Shown one piece after another: positions 37,713 through 46,624 of a stretch of 64,000 bases of DNA (position 1 is the stretch's first letter; each line of letters opens with the position of its first letter). The notes below the pieces were generated by a model. It did not search any database. It saw nothing but the letters and a program-made list of their open reading frames with translations, and was not told where the DNA came from. The stretch covers positions 60,310 to 124,309 of the forward strand of contig CAKPSH010000002.1 of the NCBI GenBank assembly GCA_934183325.1, in the 5' to 3' direction. The position numbers were made by a program, and so were the translations under genes. The DNA is from an uncultured Clostridia bacterium. GTDB lineage: Bacteria > Bacillota > Clostridia > TANB77 > CAG-508.

Positions 37713-38888
37713 TTACATGTTCAACAAATATGTTGGTATATTTTCTCTTATTAAGTTAATATTTTTATTTTCATCAATTTTAATAACTGCTGGTAATTCT
37801 CTACTTAAGAATAATGATATTCCTTCTGTCATGCAGTAAGCACCTGTATTTTCAAATATAAATACATCTCCTATTTGGATATTTCCAACTGGAAATTGTT
37901 TTACTAAAATATCATTTATTGTACATAATGAACCACATAAATTCCATTTTTCGTTTTCTTTATTAGTTCTCTCTGGATAAATTTCACATTTTGGTAATTT
38001 CATTGCCATTGATTGTCCATAATATGTTAAATGGTGTATTCCTCCATCAAGTATCGCATAATTTTGTCCTTTATTTATTTTTCTATCTACAACTGTTGTT
38101 ATATAATTTCCACAACTTGCAGCTATACTTCTTCCTAATTCCAATATCTTTTTTCCTTTAAATTTCATGTTGCTTATCATATTAGAAAATTCATCTAAAT
38201 ACGCATTTTCATCAAATTCTGTATTTTGAAAATAATACACTGGAAAACCAGGTCCAAATTCAAATTCACTTGCTAAATAATTATATTCTTTTTCTAGCCT
38301 TGTTAGGAAGTTGTCCATATAATCTATTTCTCTTTGTAAAATTTTCAAAGACGTTTTTTGTGTTCCAGAGAAATATTGAATTCCTGCAATATCTATATTA
38401 CTATATTCTTTTCTCTTACTTATAATGGCTTCAACCTCATCTTCATTGATTCCAAATTGATTTCCGCTCGTTAATCTTAGCATTATTTTTATTTTTCGAT
38501 TTTTCTTTGTTTTATTTATTTCGTTAAACTGTTCCATTGATTCTATAGTAAAATAATTTGTTTCATTTTCATTTTGAATAATATTTTGTATAACTTCCGG
38601 AGTTTTATATACACCTGTAACAAGTATTTTATCTTTATTTATGTTTTGCTTTTTGCAAATTTCATATTCTCCTGGAGAACATACTTCAAATCTGTCTATA
38701 TTTTCTTCAATATCTTTTACAACAAATGTATTTGCCTTTATTGCATAGCACAACGAAATACCTTTTGGTAATTTTTCTCTTAGATATTTAATTCTATTTT
38801 TTATTTTTCCTATATCGAATACATATGCTGGTGTTTTAAATTTCTCTAATATCTGTTTTAACATTTTCTCTTCCACTGTAATTTTCAC
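37713..38888 (-). CDS. PLP-dependent (fold III) decarboxylase of the diaminopimelate/BtrK family
   Basis: 391 residues. PLP lysine in LCYAIKANTFVVKDI (Lys51), the barrel segments LTSGNQFGINEDEV, FSGTQKTSL and FEFGPGFPVYYF, ELGRSIAASCGNYITTV, and the C-terminal catalytic CGSLCTINDIL and ENTGAYCMTEGISLFLSREL follow the DapDC/ornithine-type decarboxylases. There is no lysine-biosynthesis neighbour. It lies between the adenylating enzyme and the carrier protein. The known precedent is BtrK of butirosin synthesis, which decarboxylates a glutamyl group while it is on a carrier protein; a similar role here is inference. A racemase-like activity is less likely because the C-terminal beta domain is of decarboxylase type. 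Confidence 0.8.
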   Translation of the reverse strand: MKITVEEKMLKQILEKFKTPAYVFDIGKIKNRIKYLREKLPKGISLCYAIKANTFVVKDIEENIDRFEVCSPGEYEICKKQNINKDKILVTGVYKTPEVIQNIIQNENETNYFTIESMEQFNEINKTKKNRKIKIMLRLTSGNQFGINEDEVEAIISKRKEYSNIDIAGIQYFSGTQKTSLKILQREIDYMDNFLTRLEKEYNYLASEFEFGPGFPVYYFQNTEFDENAYLDEFSNMISNMKFKGKKILELGRSIAASCGNYITTVVDRKINKGQNYAILDGGIHHLTYYGQSMAMKLPKCEIYPERTNKENEKWNLCGSLCTINDILVKQFPVGNIQIGDVFIFENTGAYCMTEGISLFLSRELPAVIKIDENKNINLIRENIPTYLLNM

Positions 38889-38894
38889 CTCCTT

Positions 38895-40397
38895 TTACAT
38901 CTCTTCCATTAATTTTTTTCTATCTATTTTTCCATTTTTACTCAATGGGAATTCTTCTATTTGTTTAAGTACATTTGGTATCATATATACTGGTAAATCT
39001 TTTTTTAACTGTTCATGTAATTGGATTTTGTCAATTTTTCCAACGTAAAATCCATATATTTTACTTTTTTCCTCTTTATAAATACAACAAGCTCTTTCTA
39101 TTCCCTCTATCTTTTCCATAGCTCTATCTATTTCTTCTAGTTCAATTCTATGACCTTGATGTTTTATTTGAAAATCTTTTCTTCCGCAGAAGTATAAATT
39201 ATCGTCTTTTCCTATATATCCCATATCTCCTGTTTTATAAATCATATCAATATATCTATCATTTAATGGATTTTGTATAAATTTATCCTCTGTTTGTTTT
39301 TTATCTCTATAATATCCTAATGCCAATGCCGTTCCTTTAACACAAATTTCGCCTATTTTTTCATTATCTGTTATTAATTTATTTTCTTCATCAAGTAAAA
39401 ATACTTGTTCATTATCAAAGGCTTTTCCAACTGGAATTTGTTTTTCATATTCTAATTTTTTTTCAACAATATGATATGTACAATTACAAGTAATCTCTGT
39501 TGGTCCATATAGATTAACATATGTTGCATTTGGTAAATGTTCAATCCATTCCCTTATATGTTTTATTGGCATTACTTCACCGCTAAATAATATTTTATTT
39601 ATTTTTTCTGGTACTTTATAATCTAACCCATGGAAAGTTGTTATAAGACATAATGCAGAAACTGCCCAAATTAGTGTTGTTACATTATTATCGCATAAAT
39701 AATCTAATAGATTTGCTGGTCTTGAAAACATTTTTTTAGGTATTATAACAAGTGTCGCTCCTGTTTTTATGCTTGAATAAATATCTTTTACAGAAACATC
39801 GAAGTCAAAAGGTGCTTGATTTCCTATAATATCATCATTATTTATATTAAATTTTTCTGTAAATATATTTATAAAATCTATTACTGACCTGTGTCCTACT
39901 AATACACCTTTTGGAATTCCAGTTGATCCAGATGTAAAGTTTGCATACAATGGATCTACATCTAAAGTTTGTTCTCTTATTCTTTTTAGCTCTTCAAAAT
40001 TTATTTTATTTTTCAACACATCTTCTATTAATAATATTTTATTTTCTTTGCCTATTTCTCTTGCTATATTAATATTTTCTTTATCTGTTATAATAACTTT
40101 TGCTTCCAGCTTTTCTAATATTTTTTCTAACCTTGCTGTCGGTAATTCAGGATTTAATAGGCAATAAAATCCTCCTGCATATATCGTTCCAAAGAATGAT
40201 ATGAGCGCATTTATACCTTTTTCCATAACAATAGCAACTGGTTCTCTTGGTAAAATATCTGTGATTAAACTACTTCCAACTTTTTGGCTATTTTCCACTA
40301 ACTCTTTATATGTTATATTATTATTTTCTTCAATTACAGCTATTTTACTTGAATATTTTGCTTCAGTTTTTTCTAAATATTCTAAAACACTTTTCAT
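38895..40397 (-). CDS. Amino-acid-adenylating ligase, DltA-like
   Basis: 500 residues, the length of stand-alone DltA. Core motifs: A3 FTSGSTGIPKGVLVGH, A4 APFDFDVSVKDIYSS (Asp that binds the amino group), A5 NLYGPTEITC, A7 YKTGDMGY, A10 LSKNGKIDRKKL. It activates an amino acid as aminoacyl-AMP and loads the carrier protein. At the position where DltA proteins usually read FCGE (Cys tied to D-Ala selectivity) this protein reads ILFSGEVMP, so the substrate may not be D-alanine. Its ATG overlaps the stop of the sensor kinase (ATGA). Confidence 0.88.
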   Translation of the reverse strand: MKSVLEYLEKTEAKYSSKIAVIEENNNITYKELVENSQKVGSSLITDILPREPVAIVMEKGINALISFFGTIYAGGFYCLLNPELPTARLEKILEKLEAKVIITDKENINIAREIGKENKILLIEDVLKNKINFEELKRIREQTLDVDPLYANFTSGSTGIPKGVLVGHRSVIDFINIFTEKFNINNDDIIGNQAPFDFDVSVKDIYSSIKTGATLVIIPKKMFSRPANLLDYLCDNNVTTLIWAVSALCLITTFHGLDYKVPEKINKILFSGEVMPIKHIREWIEHLPNATYVNLYGPTEITCNCTYHIVEKKLEYEKQIPVGKAFDNEQVFLLDEENKLITDNEKIGEICVKGTALALGYYRDKKQTEDKFIQNPLNDRYIDMIYKTGDMGYIGKDDNLYFCGRKDFQIKHQGHRIELEEIDRAMEKIEGIERACCIYKEEKSKIYGFYVGKIDKIQLHEQLKKDLPVYMIPNVLKQIEEFPLSKNGKIDRKKLMEEM

Positions 40398-41953
40398 TTT
40401 ATTTTTTCCTTCCTAAAATAAATATCAAATTCTGTTACATATCCTAATTCAGGCTGTGGATTTAATATTATTTTTCCTTGATGTAATTCAACTATATTTT
40501 TTACTATTGACATGCCTAAACCATTGCCTTCACCAGAAGTTCTAGCTTCATTGCCAGTTACAAAAGACTCAAATACTTTATCTTTAATATCCTCAGCTAT
40601 TCCTTTTCCATTATCTGCAATTATTATTTTGGTTTCTTCCATTGTTTCTTCTATTTTAAACAATATTTTTGTTCCCTTATCATTGTATTTCAAGCTATTA
40701 GAAATTAAATTGTCATATAATCTAGTCATCAATTCTTTATCAATTAAATAATTATTAATTTTATCTGGTATAATACATTCTAATAAAAATTCATTATTTT
40801 CTATTTCATGTCTTTTGCTTTGCATATATTCTCTTGAAAATTCATTGATATCCTCTTCTTCTAACTTTAGCTGATATTCTGGATGCTCTAATTTTGTATA
40901 TTCTACCAAACTATTTACTAAATTCGTTGTAAGTTCTGCTTTGTTATATATGGCATCTAAATATTGTACTTTCTTTTCCTCAGGAACAATTCCATCCTTA
41001 AATGCCTGCACATATCCCATTATCGCAGTTAATGGTGTTTTTAAGTCATGTGATATATTTGCAATAATTTTGTTCTTCTCATATTTGGATTTTTCTAACT
41101 TTTCAAATACTCTTTTAAATTTTATTACTGTCGGTTTGAACTCTTTTTGTAATTTTTCATCTTCCTTTTCATTTACTTTTCCTTTTTCATAATTGTTTAT
41201 AATTACTTCTAGTTTTCCCATATTATTTTTTAATCTATTTTTATATAATATAGCATCTATTATAATTACAAAACTAACTAATGGTATTGCTAAAAGTAAG
41301 CATTTATTAGAGTTAGCTACAGCTCTATCATAATTTTCATTTGTAAATTGTGGATATAAAAATAACATCGTTCTTTTTTGTCCATTTACAGTTTCATATT
41401 CATATTTTTCAGCCGAATAATTACCAGCTTTATATGAATCATTCATAAACTCAAATTGTCTTTCTGTTATTTGCTTTTTGTCTTCAAAAAGTCCTCCACT
41501 TTGTACTTCTAAATTATAATTTAAAATTGCAAAATCCATTAAAGTTTCTGTATTTTTTTCATACTTTACCTTGGTTACATAATATTGTTTTGTTAAATCT
41601 TTTTTTATTACATTATAATCAATATACTCTCCATTTTGAAATTTTTCGTCTACATATTCAATATCACTAATTTTTATTTCATTTTGAATATTCTTGTCTG
41701 ACACAAATAATATCTTATTATTCGTATCATATACCATTATTGATGCTCCTTTTATTCTCCATATTGGTATTTTCTCAAATTCATCATTTACAAGTTTTTC
41801 TTCATATTCTAATACATCGTAAATACTTGGAAAACTTTTAGCTAATTCTTTATTCTGTAATGTGTAAATTATAATAAATATTATAAACATTGCTACAGTA
41901 GAAATTAGATTTTGTATAATACATTGTCTAATAAAACTTTTTTCTTTTTTCAA
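40394..41953 (-). CDS. Membrane sensor histidine kinase
   Basis: 519 residues from a TTG at 41953 (AAAGGAG 8 nt upstream). Helix 1 is CIIQNLISTVAMFIIFIIIY; an external domain of about 185 residues follows; helix 2 is LLLAIPLVSFVIIIDAILY. HisKA NISHDLKTPLTAIMGY with the phospho-His, and HATPase DNGKGI with GEGNGLGMSIVKN. Paired with the response regulator 14 nt upstream and translationally coupled to the Dlt-like genes, so it probably controls them in response to envelope or peptide stress. Confidence 0.93.
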   Translation of the reverse strand: MKKEKSFIRQCIIQNLISTVAMFIIFIIIYTLQNKELAKSFPSIYDVLEYEEKLVNDEFEKIPIWRIKGASIMVYDTNNKILFVSDKNIQNEIKISDIEYVDEKFQNGEYIDYNVIKKDLTKQYYVTKVKYEKNTETLMDFAILNYNLEVQSGGLFEDKKQITERQFEFMNDSYKAGNYSAEKYEYETVNGQKRTMLFLYPQFTNENYDRAVANSNKCLLLAIPLVSFVIIIDAILYKNRLKNNMGKLEVIINNYEKGKVNEKEDEKLQKEFKPTVIKFKRVFEKLEKSKYEKNKIIANISHDLKTPLTAIMGYVQAFKDGIVPEEKKVQYLDAIYNKAELTTNLVNSLVEYTKLEHPEYQLKLEEEDINEFSREYMQSKRHEIENNEFLLECIIPDKINNYLIDKELMTRLYDNLISNSLKYNDKGTKILFKIEETMEETKIIIADNGKGIAEDIKDKVFESFVTGNEARTSGEGNGLGMSIVKNIVELHQGKIILNPQPELGYVTEFDIYFRKEKIK

Positions 41954-41966
41954 TCTTAATTCTCCT

Positions 41967-42659
41967 TTAATTGTTTACTATTTTATAACCTATCCCTCTG
42001 ATTGTTTTTATGTATTCTTCGTCGTTTCCATTGCATGACTCTAATTTATTTCTTATGTTTGATATATGTACCATAATGGTATTTGCATCAGTCTGAAAAT
42101 ATCCTTCACTTATGCATTCATATAATTGCTCTTTTGTGAATATTTTTTCTGGTTCTCTCATCATTTTTACTAGTATTTTAGTCTCTGTATTTGTTAATTG
42201 TACTATTTTTCCATTCTTTTTTATCGTATACTCATTTTCATCAAATTCTAAATCCTTTATTTTAATTTTTTTATTATTTTTTTCTTCATATTTGTAACAT
42301 CTTCTTAAAACTGCTTTTACATTTGCAACTACTTCCAATGGTTTAAATGGTTTCGTTATATATGCATCTGCACCTATATTTAATCCTTCTATTTTATCTT
42401 CTTCCATACTTTTAGCAGACAATATAATTATTGGTATGTTATTCATTTCCCTAACTTTTTTTATTAACTCATATCCATCCATTATAGGCATCATTATATC
42501 AGCTATAATTAGGTTCACATCTTCCTTGTCCATTATTTTTAAAGCTTCATTTCCATTTGTTGCTTTCTTTACTTCATACCCATTATTTTTTAAATACAAT
42601 TCTAATATCTCTATAATATCTTTATCATCTTCTACAACCAATATTTTATTATATTTCAA
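41967..42659 (-). CDS. OmpR/PhoB-family response regulator
   Basis: 230 residues from a TTG at 42659, chosen because GAGGGAG lies 4-5 nt upstream; the upstream extension MPERGRI is leader. Receiver domain: acidic pair EDDKD, phospho-Asp54 in IADIMMPIMDGY, Lys in ITKPFKPLE. C-terminal winged helix ends YIKTIRGIGYKIVNN. First gene of the seven-gene unit. Confidence 0.94.
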   Translation of the reverse strand: MKYNKILVVEDDKDIIEILELYLKNNGYEVKKATNGNEALKIMDKEDVNLIIADIMMPIMDGYELIKKVREMNNIPIIILSAKSMEEDKIEGLNIGADAYITKPFKPLEVVANVKAVLRRCYKYEEKNNKKIKIKDLEFDENEYTIKKNGKIVQLTNTETKILVKMMREPEKIFTKEQLYECISEGYFQTDANTIMVHISNIRNKLESCNGNDEEYIKTIRGIGYKIVNN

Positions 42660-42794
42660 AATTCTCCCTCTTTCGGGCACTATTATATCATATTAATAAA
42701 TAACATAAATACTTTTAGTTTTTTTTATTCTTAAGATTTCTTTAGATTTCTTTAGATTTATATTTTTTATTACTAACTACTTAATAAAATTTCT

Positions 42795-42836
42795 AATAAT
42801 AAAAAAGCACTGCATATACAGTGCTTTTTTATTATA
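42795..42836 (-). terminator. Terminator of hsp20
   Basis: AAAAAAGCACTG and CAGTGCTTTTTT around CATATA, extended by AATAAT/ATTAT. Confidence 0.92.
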
Positions 42837-42843
42837 CTATTTT

Positions 42844-43269
42844 TTAATCATCTATTTGAATATATTTTTGTTCTGGTAATTCTTTTCTTTCCTCTTTTTT
42901 AGGAATTTCTAGTTCAAGTGTACCATTTCTAAAACTTGCCTTAACATCTTCTTGTCTTATTTCATCGCCTACATAGAAGCTTCTTGAACATTCTCCAATA
43001 AATCTTTCTCTATGAACAAACTTTCCTTCTTCTTTGTCTTCCTTGTTTTGATCTGTTTTTGCTGTAATTAATAAATAACCATTATTGATTTGGATTTGTA
43101 TATTTTCTTTTGAATATCCAGGTAAATCCATATCAATTACATATTTGTCCTTCTTCTCTTTAATATCTGTTCTCATCAATTTGCTTTCTTCAACATCATT
43201 AAAGAATGGTTCTTTAAACATCTCATCAAAAACGTCATAATCATGTTTTCTTCTTGGTACCATCATCAT
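42844..43269 (-). CDS. Small heat-shock protein (Hsp20/alpha-crystallin)
   Basis: 141 residues; the start is one of three consecutive ATGs at 43269-43261 (AAAGGAAG about 10 nt upstream). The alpha-crystallin domain runs from DIKEKKDKYVIDMDLPGYSK to ASFRNGTLELEIPKKEE, including the GTLELEIPK signature. An ATP-independent holdase. Controlled by a promoter with a CIRCE-like operator. Confidence 0.95.
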   Translation of the reverse strand: MMMVPRRKHDYDVFDEMFKEPFFNDVEESKLMRTDIKEKKDKYVIDMDLPGYSKENIQIQINNGYLLITAKTDQNKEDKEEGKFVHRERFIGECSRSFYVGDEIRQEDVKASFRNGTLELEIPKKEERKELPEQKYIQIDD

Positions 43270-43358
43270 AATAAATCAACTTCCTTTCATATTATGTGTT
43301 GAAATTATTTTGTGTTAGCACATAATGTAAAAAGTATTTTTAACTTTTTACGATTATT

Positions 43359-43401
43359 ATTATAGTACCCATTTTTGGCAATGTCAATATGAGAGTGCTA
43401 A
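43359..43401 (-). promoter_or_regulatory. hsp20 promoter with CIRCE-like HrcA operator
   Basis: TTGACA (43387-43382), 17 nt, TATAAT (43364-43359). The arm TTAGCACTC (43401-43393) is a perfect CIRCE half; after 9 nt the second arm CATTGCCAA (43383-43375) matches GAGTGCTAA at 6 of 9 positions. Same layout as the clpB promoter. Confidence 0.7.
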
Positions 43402-43421
43402 AATTCACACAATTTTCACAA

Positions 43422-43673
43422 TTATAATTCATAAATATTGGCCTTCAATATTAGTTTTGATATCTTACTTTTATCACTTAATCTTATTTCCCAAGCACTA
43501 CCCACAATTGACTTCTTAATTTTATATTCTTTATTAGGCTCTCCTATTAATTTTCGTAACTGTTTTTGTAAATCTACTTTGTTTGTATAAATGCATAGCT
43601 TTTCTTCTTCATATAGTACATTTATTACTGTTTCAGTCTCTGATTTGTTTGCTTCTTTATATATTCTTTCCAT
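43422..43673 (-). CDS. Small conserved-looking protein of 83 residues, unknown function
   Basis: Start chosen at the ATG at 43673 (GAGGA about 5 nt upstream), inside the end of the Fur-family gene by 17 nt; longer upstream frames lack a better site. Sequence is basic and beta/alpha mixed (ETVINVLYEEEKLCIYTNKV, KKSIVGSAWEIRLSDKSK). Not recognised. Translational coupling to the Fur-family gene suggests a linked function. Confidence 0.6.
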   Translation of the reverse strand: MERIYKEANKSETETVINVLYEEEKLCIYTNKVDLQKQLRKLIGEPNKEYKIKKSIVGSAWEIRLSDKSKISKLILKANIYEL

Positions 43674-44082
43674 TTGCTTCCTCATTTTCCATTTCTTTTT
43701 TTCTACATTTTTCACATAATCCACTTAAGTTTATCTCAGAATGATTTGCATTTGCACCTATTTCTTCTCCTATTTTTTTCATTTCACTATAAAGTCTTCT
43801 TAGTTGTATATCATATAAGTAAATATCTTCTATCATTCCACATTTTTGACATTCAAACACAATTTTGGGCAATCCACTTGCATCATATCTTTCAGGTCCA
43901 CCACTCCTTGATTTTATTTTTATTATTAAGCCTTGTTCACATAAATGTTGTAATATTGTTTCTACTCTTCTCAAAGATACATCTGGCATGTCGTGTTTTA
44001 TTTCCATATATATCTTTTCAGCTGTTGGACAATCTTTTCTTGTTTTCAACATCTTTAAAATTGTGCTTGTAGGTTTACTCAT
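43657..44082 (-). CDS. Fur-family metal-dependent regulator
   Basis: 141 residues. Winged helix with KDCPTAEKIYMEIKHDMPDV and SLRRVETILQHLCEQGLI, then zinc Cys pairs FECQKCG and LCEKCR. Ligand type (Fur, PerR, Zur) cannot be assigned; the histidine-rich regulatory stretch is short. First gene of a two-gene unit with a consensus promoter and an operator-like repeat. Confidence 0.85.
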   Translation of the reverse strand: MSKPTSTILKMLKTRKDCPTAEKIYMEIKHDMPDVSLRRVETILQHLCEQGLIIKIKSRSGGPERYDASGLPKIVFECQKCGMIEDIYLYDIQLRRLYSEMKKIGEEIGANANHSEINLSGLCEKCRKKEMENEEANGKNI

Positions 44083-44110
44083 TATTTTTTCCTTTCTTTC
44101 AAAGCTTTAG

Positions 44111-44168
44111 AAGTATTGATAATACTTATATTCACAATATATTATATAATCTATAAAAAATTTGTCAA
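44111..44168 (-). promoter_or_regulatory. Promoter and candidate operator of the Fur-family gene
   Basis: TTGACA (44168-44163), 16 nt, TATAAT (44146-44141). Downstream of the -10 lies the inverted repeat AAGTATT-GAT-AATACTT (44111-44127), a plausible autoregulatory site. Confidence 0.65.
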
Positions 44169-44264
44169 TATATTTTTAAAAAAGTTGTTTCTTTTTTTCG
44201 ATTTATATGATAAAATGCAATAAAATTGAAATAATATATTTGTAATAATAAATGAGGTGATTGT

Positions 44265-44495
44265 ATGGAATTTAAGAAATGTGCTCGTTGTGGAAATTTC
44301 TTCCTATCTGATAATAATGTATGCCCTAAATGTTTACCAAAAGATAGATGCGAAATTACTAAAATAACAAATTATATAAACGATAATGATATGACTAATT
44401 GTTCTCTTACAAATTTATCAGTAAATACTGGAGTAACTTTAAAAAATCTTAACAGATTTTTAAATTCAAATGTTATTCCTAACATAAATTTATAA
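44265..44495 (+). CDS. Zinc-ribbon/HTH protein, YvyF (TIGR03826)-like
   Basis: 76 residues with GAGGTGA before the ATG. N-terminal zinc ribbon CARCGNFF and CPKC, then a short helix-turn-helix (LTNLSVNTGVTLKNLNRFLN). The layout resembles the small flagellar-operon protein YvyF, but no flagellar genes are nearby, so the role is unknown. A terminator follows. Confidence 0.65.
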   Translation: MEFKKCARCGNFFLSDNNVCPKCLPKDRCEITKITNYINDNDMTNCSLTNLSVNTGVTLKNLNRFLNSNVIPNINL

Positions 44496-44500
44496 TCTTT

Positions 44501-44527
44501 AAAGACACTAGATATAGTGTCTTTTTT
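44501..44527. terminator. Bidirectional terminator after the zinc-ribbon gene
   Basis: AAAGACACTA and TAGTGTCTTT around GATA, with TTTTTT after it; it ends at the stop codon of spoIVFB. Confidence 0.85.
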
Positions 44528-45182
44528 ATGTATTACTATTTTCTCTTTTTTTATTTTCTATGAATTCATATACAATCTTCTTAATTTTATAGATATCATT
44601 TTCTTTTTTCCTTATAATTATTAGATATATAACAGCTAGAATTGCCAATATACTTTTACTTATATAACAGAAGAAAATAGTTTCAATCGCTATTATTATT
44701 AAAATTATATTTGAAATAAGGTTTGTATATTTTAAAGCTTTTCTTCTTCCAAAAAACAATATCAATATTTGCTTCATTATTCTTCCACCATCAAGTGGAT
44801 GTATTGGAAATAAATTAACTATTCCTAATATTAAATTTATATACATTATTATTGCATATTTATCCATAAAGGAGAATATCAATGCTAATATTATATTCGA
44901 TAATGGTCCTGCCATAGTAACTATTAATTTTTTTAGTGAACACATTGTTCCTTTCAAAATCTTCGTATTATAATTTTCTATATCAATATTAAAGTTAATA
45001 TATGCTCCAAATGGCATAATAGTTAATTGAGTTGGTCTAAAACCTACTAAAATTCCCATAATTAAATGCATTAATTCATGTACCAATGCAAAAATTATAA
45101 ATAATAAGTATATGTCCCAAGCATTAAATATAAAAAAAAATAAAACGAATATCAATATCTTTATGTCAAATTTTATTTGCAT
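44526..45182 (-). CDS. spoIVFB: SpoIVFB-type site-2 (M50) metalloprotease
   Basis: 218 residues with about six hydrophobic helices. HExxH is in FALVHELMHLIMGIL and the third ligand in GIVNLFPIHPLDGGR. SpoIVFB cuts pro-sigma-K in the mother cell membrane during sporulation. It follows spoIVFA by 17 nt, the Bacillus order, which supports the assignment over a housekeeping M50 protease. Confidence 0.88.
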   Translation of the reverse strand: MQIKFDIKILIFVLFFFIFNAWDIYLLFIIFALVHELMHLIMGILVGFRPTQLTIMPFGAYINFNIDIENYNTKILKGTMCSLKKLIVTMAGPLSNIILALIFSFMDKYAIIMYINLILGIVNLFPIHPLDGGRIMKQILILFFGRRKALKYTNLISNIILIIIAIETIFFCYISKSILAILAVIYLIIIRKKENDIYKIKKIVYEFIENKKRENSNT

Positions 45183-45199
45183 AATATACCTCGTTTTCT

Positions 45200-46124
45200 T
45201 TAAAACTTCAAAACTTCTCTTGGATTAATTGTATTATCATTTATGCGTATCTCAAAATGTAAGTGAGGACCTGTTGAGTATCCCGTACTACCTGATTTTG
45301 CTATTACTTTACCTTGTTCAACATATTCTCCTTCACTTACTAAAAGCTCTTTACAATGTGCATAAACTGTTTGCATATCTCCATCCTCTATTATTATATA
45401 TTTTCCGTAAGTCTTAGACTCCGTTGCTTTTATAACATGGCCAGACATTGCTGAATGAACATCTGTACCGTTCAACTACAGCAATATCTATTCCTTTGTG
45501 ATTTGTTGATACTATTTCTGATGTCGATTCCCTTGCACCAAACTCTGATGACACATAACCACCACTTACTGGTAAAATCAATTTATTTTCTTCTTTCTGT
45601 TCTTGATTATTTTCTTCATTTTTTGTTTCTTCTTTTATTTCTGAGTCTTTATTCTCTGTTTCTATACTTTGAGCCATTTCTTGTTGTTCCTCTTCAATGA
45701 TCTTTGATTCTTCTCCATTAATCTGTTCTTTCTTGTTTTCACTGTTAGTTTGTTCTACCTTTTCATTGTTATCATTAACTTGAATATTAAAAAGATTTAC
45801 CATTTTATCATTTATGTACTTATACATTGTTTCAAAGTTAATATCATAATTTAGTATTTCTTCTGTTTTATTTATTGTAGCCTCTGAAAAAGAATAATTT
45901 GTGTCATATATCAAATAAAATATACAATAAAGCAATAAACAAATCACGATTTGAAGAGCTATTCTTTTGAACATCTTTAATCCCTTGATTGTTGGATACT
46001 CTTTAGTCACTGTTTCTCGACTAATATTTCGGTGTTCTATTACATTCTCTCTACTATTTCTTCTCCTTAAGTATATTTCCTGTGCTCTTCTAATTCTGTC
46101 TTCTTGCGTTAAAGTTCTTTCCAT
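45200..46124 (-). CDS. spoIVFA: SpoIVFA-type M23-domain protein, interrupted by an in-frame CGG (+1 shift needed)
   Basis: ATG at 46124 (AAGGAAAGGA 6 nt upstream). There is a basic N-terminus, one membrane helix (IALQIVICLLLYCIFYLIY), a Glu/Lys-rich linker (about 115-185), and an M23 domain: LPVSGGYVSSEFGAR, NHKGIDIAVVE, then in the +1 frame TDVHSAMSGHV through STGPHLHFEIRIND. At CGG (45470-45468) the first frame turns to RYRCSFSNV and stops. Skipping C gives IAVVEGTDVHSAMSG, exactly the M23 'GT-V-A' region. The span 925 nt is 308 codons plus one base, about 307 residues with Gly219. In B. subtilis SpoIVFA holds SpoIVFB inactive. It lies directly upstream of spoIVFB. Confidence 0.8.
45468..45470 (-). 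other. CGG frameshift site 2 (spoIVFA)
   Basis: The codons read GTT GAA CGG TAC; the family-consistent reading is GAA, skip C, GGT ACA GAT. This is the only in-frame CGG in the gene. Confidence 0.8.
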
Positions 46125-46175
46125 ATAAATTCCTTTCCTTAACACAATAATATGTTTATCTCTACTAATATATTC

Positions 46176-46496
46176 TTATTTTATAAAACTTATAAAAAAG
46201 CTAATAATCATCATTGCTCCTAATAATATAGTTACTAATTGTAATTTTTTATATTTTATCAATATTTTTCTTTCATTTATCTCTTCTTTTTTAGTATTTT
46301 CCATTTTTTCAATATATTCTCCAATAATTTGTTGAGCTTCTTCTACAATATTTACATTGACAAAATCATCATCCATGTTTTCATTTCCATCTTTTCTTTT
46401 AATTTTATTATTTTTTAGAATTACTATTGCCTCATCTATAATATTGGAAGGTAAATCTTTAAGAACTATTATATTTTTCATATCCAAATTATTCAT
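46176..46496 (-). CDS. Small tail-anchored membrane protein, unknown function
   Basis: 106 residues; AGGAG about 10 nt before the ATG. A charged N-terminal part (DEAIVILKNNKIKRKDG) and a C-terminal helix (LQLVTILLGAMMIISFFISF) suggest a tail anchor. Located 51 nt before spoIVFA in the same direction; possibly sporulation linked, but no family is recognised. Confidence 0.65.
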   Translation of the reverse strand: MNNLDMKNIIVLKDLPSNIIDEAIVILKNNKIKRKDGNENMDDDFVNVNIVEEAQQIIGEYIEKMENTKKEEINERKILIKYKKLQLVTILLGAMMIISFFISFIK

Positions 46497-46624
46497 TATT
46501 AATCATCTCCTATAAAATTTATAATATAATTTTTTCCATATTTTATATAAATATACCTTAAATCAATCTAATTTAAAAAGAATAATTTTTTATTTAATGT
46601 TTATGATATACTTAGGTGATAATA

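Noticed and set aside
43422..44082. A frameshift between the Fur-family gene and the following small frame
   Set aside because: The Fur-family protein is complete with both Cys pairs, the next frame has its own ribosome site, and no CGG is present. Two overlapping genes fit better.
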